27,500 bases of DNA from Mesostigma viride (lineage: Eukaryota > Streptophyta > Mesostigmatophyceae > Mesostigmatales > Mesostigmataceae), in NCBI GenBank assembly GCA_009746045.1, contig RPFO01000059.1, positions 1,470,371 through 1,497,870 of the forward strand, written 5' to 3'. Made by a program: the position numbers and the translations under genes. This document shows positions 12,001 through 18,000 of this stretch, in pieces; position 1 is the stretch's first letter, and each line of letters starts with the position of its first letter. Under the pieces are notes generated by a model. That model did not search any database, was not told where the DNA came from, and saw only the letters and a program-made list of their open reading frames with translations.

Positions 12001-15000
12001 CCGCTGGGACTACCTCCAGGTGCCGCATGAGGTTTTCTTTGTCACAACCATAATTGTGCCCCTTATGTACACACACCGCATACCTCCCACTGCTGCATGT
12101 GCGTTCGTTGCCACCGTCTGCACAACCCTTCCCCTCCACACACCCCGTCAGGGTGCAGGGTTTACCTCTAGTTGCTGCATGAGTGGCAGCGCGGCGGCCA
12201 CCGCAGGGTCCACCGCCCCCAGCTGCTCCAGCAGCGACAGGGCGGCGTGGCGCACGTCCCGTCGCAGGCTCCCCCTGGCGATGTCCCGCAGGGTGGCCCC
12301 AGGGTTCTCGCTAAGGCTGCGCATGGCCCGCAGAGCGCGCTCAGTGTGGCCCTGGCGACAGGGGGGAGTATAAATTTGGTCGGGTATATTTATATTTGGT
12401 CGGATGTATATTTATATTTGGGGGGTAGTGGAGCAGCATGCGTGTGCACATAGGTAGATGGGTGTGGGGAGGAGCAATATTAGTGTGCGAGGGGGAGGTT
12501 AAGTGCAAAAGCACAAAGGTTTCGCTTCTGGTTGAATGCAAGGAGATTCACCATCTGTAAAAAATTGATATGGCCACAGCAAACCTCACGATTGCAGTGA
12601 TATCAAGGCACTGCAGATCCTGGAGTACGTGGCAGAACCAAACCCACTACTCAACTTGCCCGCCAACAATGGGGCCACAGCATTCGTCAGGCAGTATTTG
12701 ATATGGTTTGCTCTGCGACGTGGCTAACGCACCTGCGTAATTAGTTGATGAATGAATTCATGCTGGCAAACCCACAAAGAGGCAGTAACCAGAGGTCTCC
12801 GATCCCTTCCCCCTGCTTTGTGTGGCAATGCCACACACAGGCCCCCACCAGGAATAAAAAAAGCTTAAGGGTCGCCGGACAGGCAAGTCATAGCATCAAA
12901 CCACATGGCAGGCAGCCACATGCAACAGTGACCATCGATGGACTTGCAGCTACATGATATAGTGACCATCGAAGGCCTGGATATGGGGTCCATGCAGAAC
13001 GATACGCAGGGGTCAGCACACGCCGCTATCCATGGGTGCGCCGACGCAACGCACCGTGCAAAGGTAGGCATACACAAGGCAGCGCGCGCCCCCCCGCAGG
13101 TCTTCTGCCACCGCTCGCACCGGCGGCTCCCGTCCCAAGTCACGTTGTCTCCCACCGTCCGTCAACCCACCATCCCCTGCAGGCCCGCTCCCTTTAGTGG
13201 CAGCGCGCAGGGCGCACAGTTCCCGGTACTTCGGCCGCCCGCCCCCCTGCATCACAAACAGGGTGGCGAGGCTCAGCCTGTCGTGGGCCAGGGCGTCTGC
13301 CAGGGTGGGCCAGATAGAGGCCGGATAGATGCCGGTGAAAGGCTCCCGGCTGGCATCGCCCAACTCATTGCCTCCCGCGTCTCCCCTCCGTGCTGCTGCT
13401 GACACGCTCAACTCAACCGCGGTCGCGCTATTATTCCTACTCGCCACCGCCCCCGTGCCCTCGCCCCAACGCCGCACCATGCCACGGGCGCTGCTAGGGT
13501 GCCACTCGCGTTCGGGCCCAGCCGAGAGACCCCCGCTCGCCCCCTGCCCTCTGGACGCAGGTTGGCGGCCCTCACCATCACGCTGACGTACCCCAACAGA
13601 TGCCAGCGACCCATCTGGCCCTGTGTTGGGAGCAGCCGGCCCTTGCGCCACCTTGGCCGCGCTCGGGCACGCCTGGTGGTGCAGTCGTCGCAGCACCTGC
13701 AGGTAGTGCACCAGGGAGCCGGCGTCGTCTGCTGGAAGAGGGCGCCTCAAAGCCGAGCTTTTACCCGATGTCGCGGTGGGCTGGTTGCTATCTGAGGCCA
13801 TGGCTTGGATGGCGGACAGAGCGATGCGTATGCCCAGCGATGTCAGCCTGGGAAGACAGCCGGGGAGCCGAGGGAGGTGAGGGCAAAAGAGGGAGAGGGT
13901 GTAAAAGAGGGGGGGGGGGGGGGGCAAAAGAGGGAGAGGGGGTAAAAGAGGGAGAGGGGGAAAAAGAGGGAGAGGGAGCAAAAGAGGGGGGGGGGGGGGC
14001 AAAAGAGGGAGAGGGGGGAAAAGAGGGAGAGGGGGAAAAAGAGGGAGAGGGAGCAAAAGAGTGAGAGGGAGCAAAAGAGGGGGGGGGGGGGGGGCAAAAG
14101 AGGGAGAGGGGGTAAAAGAGGGACAGGGGGAAAAAGAGGGACAGGGGGCAAAAGAGGGAGAGGGGGCAAAAGAGGGGGGGGGGGCAGAAGAGGGAGAGGG
14201 GGCAAAAGAGGGAGAGGGGGCAAAAGAGGGAGAGGGGGTAAAAGAGGGAGTTGGAGCAAGACCGAGACAATGCAGGGGCAACCGTAGTGAAGCATTAGAC
14301 TAATTAGAGAAAACGAATGCAAGGCAGCCATGTACACCAGGTGACAGTCGCGATAGGAAATAAGGGAGGTGCCAACCATGCTCCATCCCCACAGCAACCG
14401 GAACAAGTGTTTTGCAGGTGGTCCCTGCTGACGACTGGAACGTCCCCCGTCCAAGGAAAGCAAGGGAAAGGAAAGGACATGGCTCGGCAGCGTGCCAGGC
14501 ATCGTACGACTTGCAAGCAAAGATGAATCCCAAGCAAAACTATGCAAGCAATCAGCAAGGAAAAGACTCCTCGCTAGCACGGATGCCAGTGGATAGGTAT
14601 GCGCAACGCCCCCCTCAACTTATGTCCCCCCTTGTAGTTCCCCACACCGTCGCACCCCTCCTGCACCGACGTCTGAGGGATGAGAGACGAGGAGGAGGGA
14701 GGAGGGCGCATGGGGGTTCCGCCAGTGCATGGAAGTGTGCATTCCACACAGGACACGAACCGCCCCAATTGTACTCCCAGCGTATGTCACACAGAGGATA
14801 GGAAGTGGCACCGTTGGGAGTGGTTGCCCACCAGCGTATGTCACACAGAGGATAGGAAGTGGCACCGTTGGGAGTGGTTGCCCACCAACAACCCATCATG
14901 CACATGTGCGCGTGGCGCGATGCTTCGATGGGCTCTGCGCGGCAGCTCGTCATGCATCGTACAGCACAGAGGGGAGAACCACAACACCACAAACCGATGC

Positions 15001-18000
15001 AGCACACGGCAAGCAGGTACACTCCGGAGTGGTCTACCCAGGAGGTATGCCTTGAAGCTGTACCCCTAGTAGCTGCACACCCACGAGTCGCATACCTTCC
15101 CACGTAGTCGTGCGCGACCCCCTTTTGGCGCCGCTGCGTGATCAGTGCCAGCAGGAACACGCGCATGGCTTCTGCCGCCCGGCCCACGTCCACCAGCCAC
15201 CACAGGCAGCTGCCGGCACAAGTCCGAGAACCAGGAGAGGAGGAGCAAGAACCAGCCACCACAGACCAGCCATACGCACAAAGCAGGGCGGGGGGCAAAA
15301 AATTTGAGATGACGCAAGTTACGAAAGGGCAAGTTTCCACGACAAAGAGGCCACCATACCACATGCTACTTCGCAAGTCACAACCAGTGAAGTGATGCCA
15401 GCAGCGGCGGCAGCACCTACCAAATCAACATCACATGGCAACAAATTTAGTTGGACAACGGACTCACAAGAGCGGCAGTACAGTACATGAGTGATGATTG
15501 TATACGACCCACGCAGTACAGTACATGAGTGATGATTGTATACGACCCACGCAGTACAGTACATGAGTGATGATTGTATACGACCCACGCAGTACAGTAC
15601 ATGAGTGATGATTGTACACGACCCACGCAGTACAGTACATGAGTGATGATTGTATACGACCCACACAGTACAGTACATGAATGATGATTGTATACGACCC
15701 ACGCAGTACAGTACATGAGTGATGATTGTATACGACCCACGCAGTACAGTACATGGGTGATGATTGTATACGACCCACGCAGTACAGTACATGGGTGATG
15801 ATTGTATACGACCCACGCAGTACAGTACATGGGTGATGATTGTACACGACCCACGCAGTACAGTACATGAGTGATGATTGTATACGACCCACGCAGTACA
15901 GTACATGAGTGATGATTGTATACGACCCACGCAGTACAGTACATGAGTGATGATTGTATACGACCCACGCAGTACAGTACATGAGTGGTGATTGTATACG
16001 ACCCACGCAGTACAGTACATGAGTGATGATTGTATACGACCCACGCAGTACAGTACATGGGTGATGATTGTACACGACCCACGCAGTACAGTACATGAGT
16101 GATGATTGTATACGACCCACGCAGTACAGTACATGAGTGATGATTGTATACGACCCACGCAGTACAGTACATGAATGATGATTGTATACGACCCACGCAG
16201 TACAGTACATGAGTGATGATTGTACACGACCCACGCAGTACAGTACATGAGTGATGATTGTACACAACCCACGCAGTACAGTACATGAGTGATGATTGTG
16301 TACGACCCACGCAGTACAGTACATGGGTGATGATTGTACACAACCCACGCAGTACAGTACATGAGTGATGATTGTACACGACCCACGCAGTACAGTACAT
16401 GGGTGATGATTGTATACGACCCACGCAGCACAGTACATGAATGATGATTGTATACGACCCACGCACCGTTCCACCTGCTCCAAGGACCCACTGTGCAGGC
16501 GCACCACCATCGCAGCCAGCACAGGCGCGGCAACGGATCCCTGCCCACTGGCATCTGCGCCGCCCCACTCCTGCGCTGTGCTGTCACTGCTCCCAGCAGA
16601 GAATGAGGAAGCACTGCCCTTTGCGCGCGGCAAGCGATGCAGACCCCGCAGGCCTCTCCCCCTGCCCGCAGCGGCAAAAATGCTCGGCCCCGACCCATCA
16701 ACGAGTGCATGGAATAGGAGCGAGGGGCCAGACAGGGAGAGGCCAGCTGTCCCCGCCCCTGGATGGGACCGGTGGCACCGTGCAGCAGCAGCCGCTTGGC
16801 TCACGCTTCCCGCCATGCATGCAGCTTGAAGAGAAACCGCGTCAGGTGGGTGCACAGCGTCCAGCCCGTGGGCATGTAATGCTAGCAGCCTCCCCTGTTC
16901 CCAGACAGGGACCCAAGTGCCAGGGGCAAGATGCTGCAGCTGGTGACAGCTGGCAGTAGTCCCCGCGTCATCCACTGTGGCAACGCGCATGACACCGGCA
17001 CCATTGTCGCACGTGCCGTAACGATCCTGGCGTCCCGATGGGGCATGGCAGGGGCAGCCAGCAGCATATACTTGCCGGAACGTGACCTCCATGGCACAGC
17101 CGGGGGCCCTCTTGCCGGCCCCGCTACTGCTACCATCCGCATCACCGTCCTGGTCGCCATGGCTGCTGGGCTCCCTCCCAACGCGGTGCAGCGCCGCCAG
17201 AATGTCGGGAAAAGAGGCGCCCGGAGCAAGCCCAGTGCCGCCACGCGGGGTGCTGCTGCCACGGCTGTCATCTCTTTCATCGCAGTCACCCTTTGCCGGC
17301 CGAGCGCCACCGACCGGTTGGGAGGTGGCCCCCTGCAGATGACAGTACACATGCGTGGACATGAGCACACCCGAGGAGAGCGCCAGGCGCGGTGGCAGGC
17401 GCGGCCCCAGAGAGAACCCTCCCCCGGACGCCAGCATGGCTTCATCCCGCAGCACGCGGGCACCGCCGCCACATTCTGCTTGCGCTCCTGCCAGCGAGGC
17501 GGGCGGGGTTGGCCCCAGGCGGCGCGCGGGCATCAGCAGCTCCCGCGGGACACCCTGGCAGGTGGCCCCGTTGGTGGGCACTCTGCCCTGTCGGTAGCGC
17601 CCGAGCAGCTGATTGTGCCCGAGGAGCCCGAACAAAGGGGAGGCGTAGACAGGCTCGCTGACAGCGTTGCGCCCTTCCTCACCGTCCGCGGGCCACAGGG
17701 ACATACGGTGGGGCCCCAGGGAGCACTGGTTGTCTGCGGCGACGCATCCACAGCGACGGCAGCTTGCACTTGCCATGCGTGCATCCGCAAGGTCACCACC
17801 AATCGCATCCCCTGCAGCGCCTCCACCATTTCGATACCTGCGCGCACACGCTTGTTTCCCGCCCCCCGACTTATCCCCCACCATCAGCGCCGCGCTGGCC
17901 AGCGCATGCCACCTCAACCGACAAAGGCAGGTGAAAACAGGCGCTTGGTGCTGGCCACCGTCAGGATTAATGCTGCCATCGGCTGGTTGCAGACTGCCTG

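Larger units (their letters stand above)
10912..12165 (-). other. Spatacsin intron 4
   Basis: A 1,254-bp intron between donor GTAAAC and an acceptor made by the last CCA triplet of a long trinucleotide tract. The donor half carries the 92-bp array. Open frames that read poly-Pro, poly-Thr or poly-Val through it are repeat artefacts. Confidence 0.75.
13848..15095 (-). other. Spatacsin intron 2
   Basis: A 1,248-bp intron between donor GTATGC and acceptor CTTCCCAG. It contains the polypurine array (13881-14250) and a 54-bp duplication (14778-14885). No separate gene is supported in the rest. Confidence 0.75.

Noticed and set aside
13600-14064. Lys/Glu/Gly-repeat plus-strand frames and Pro/Ser/Phe-repeat minus-strand frames
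   Set aside because: Translation of the purine minisatellite, which lies in an intron of the model.
15319-16710. Open frames of 463 and 373 codons, and the 3' part of the 1381-codon frame, reading through the 38-bp array
   Set aside because: The unit has no sense-strand stop, so all frames are open automatically. The spatacsin phase requires splicing from 16467 to 15209.
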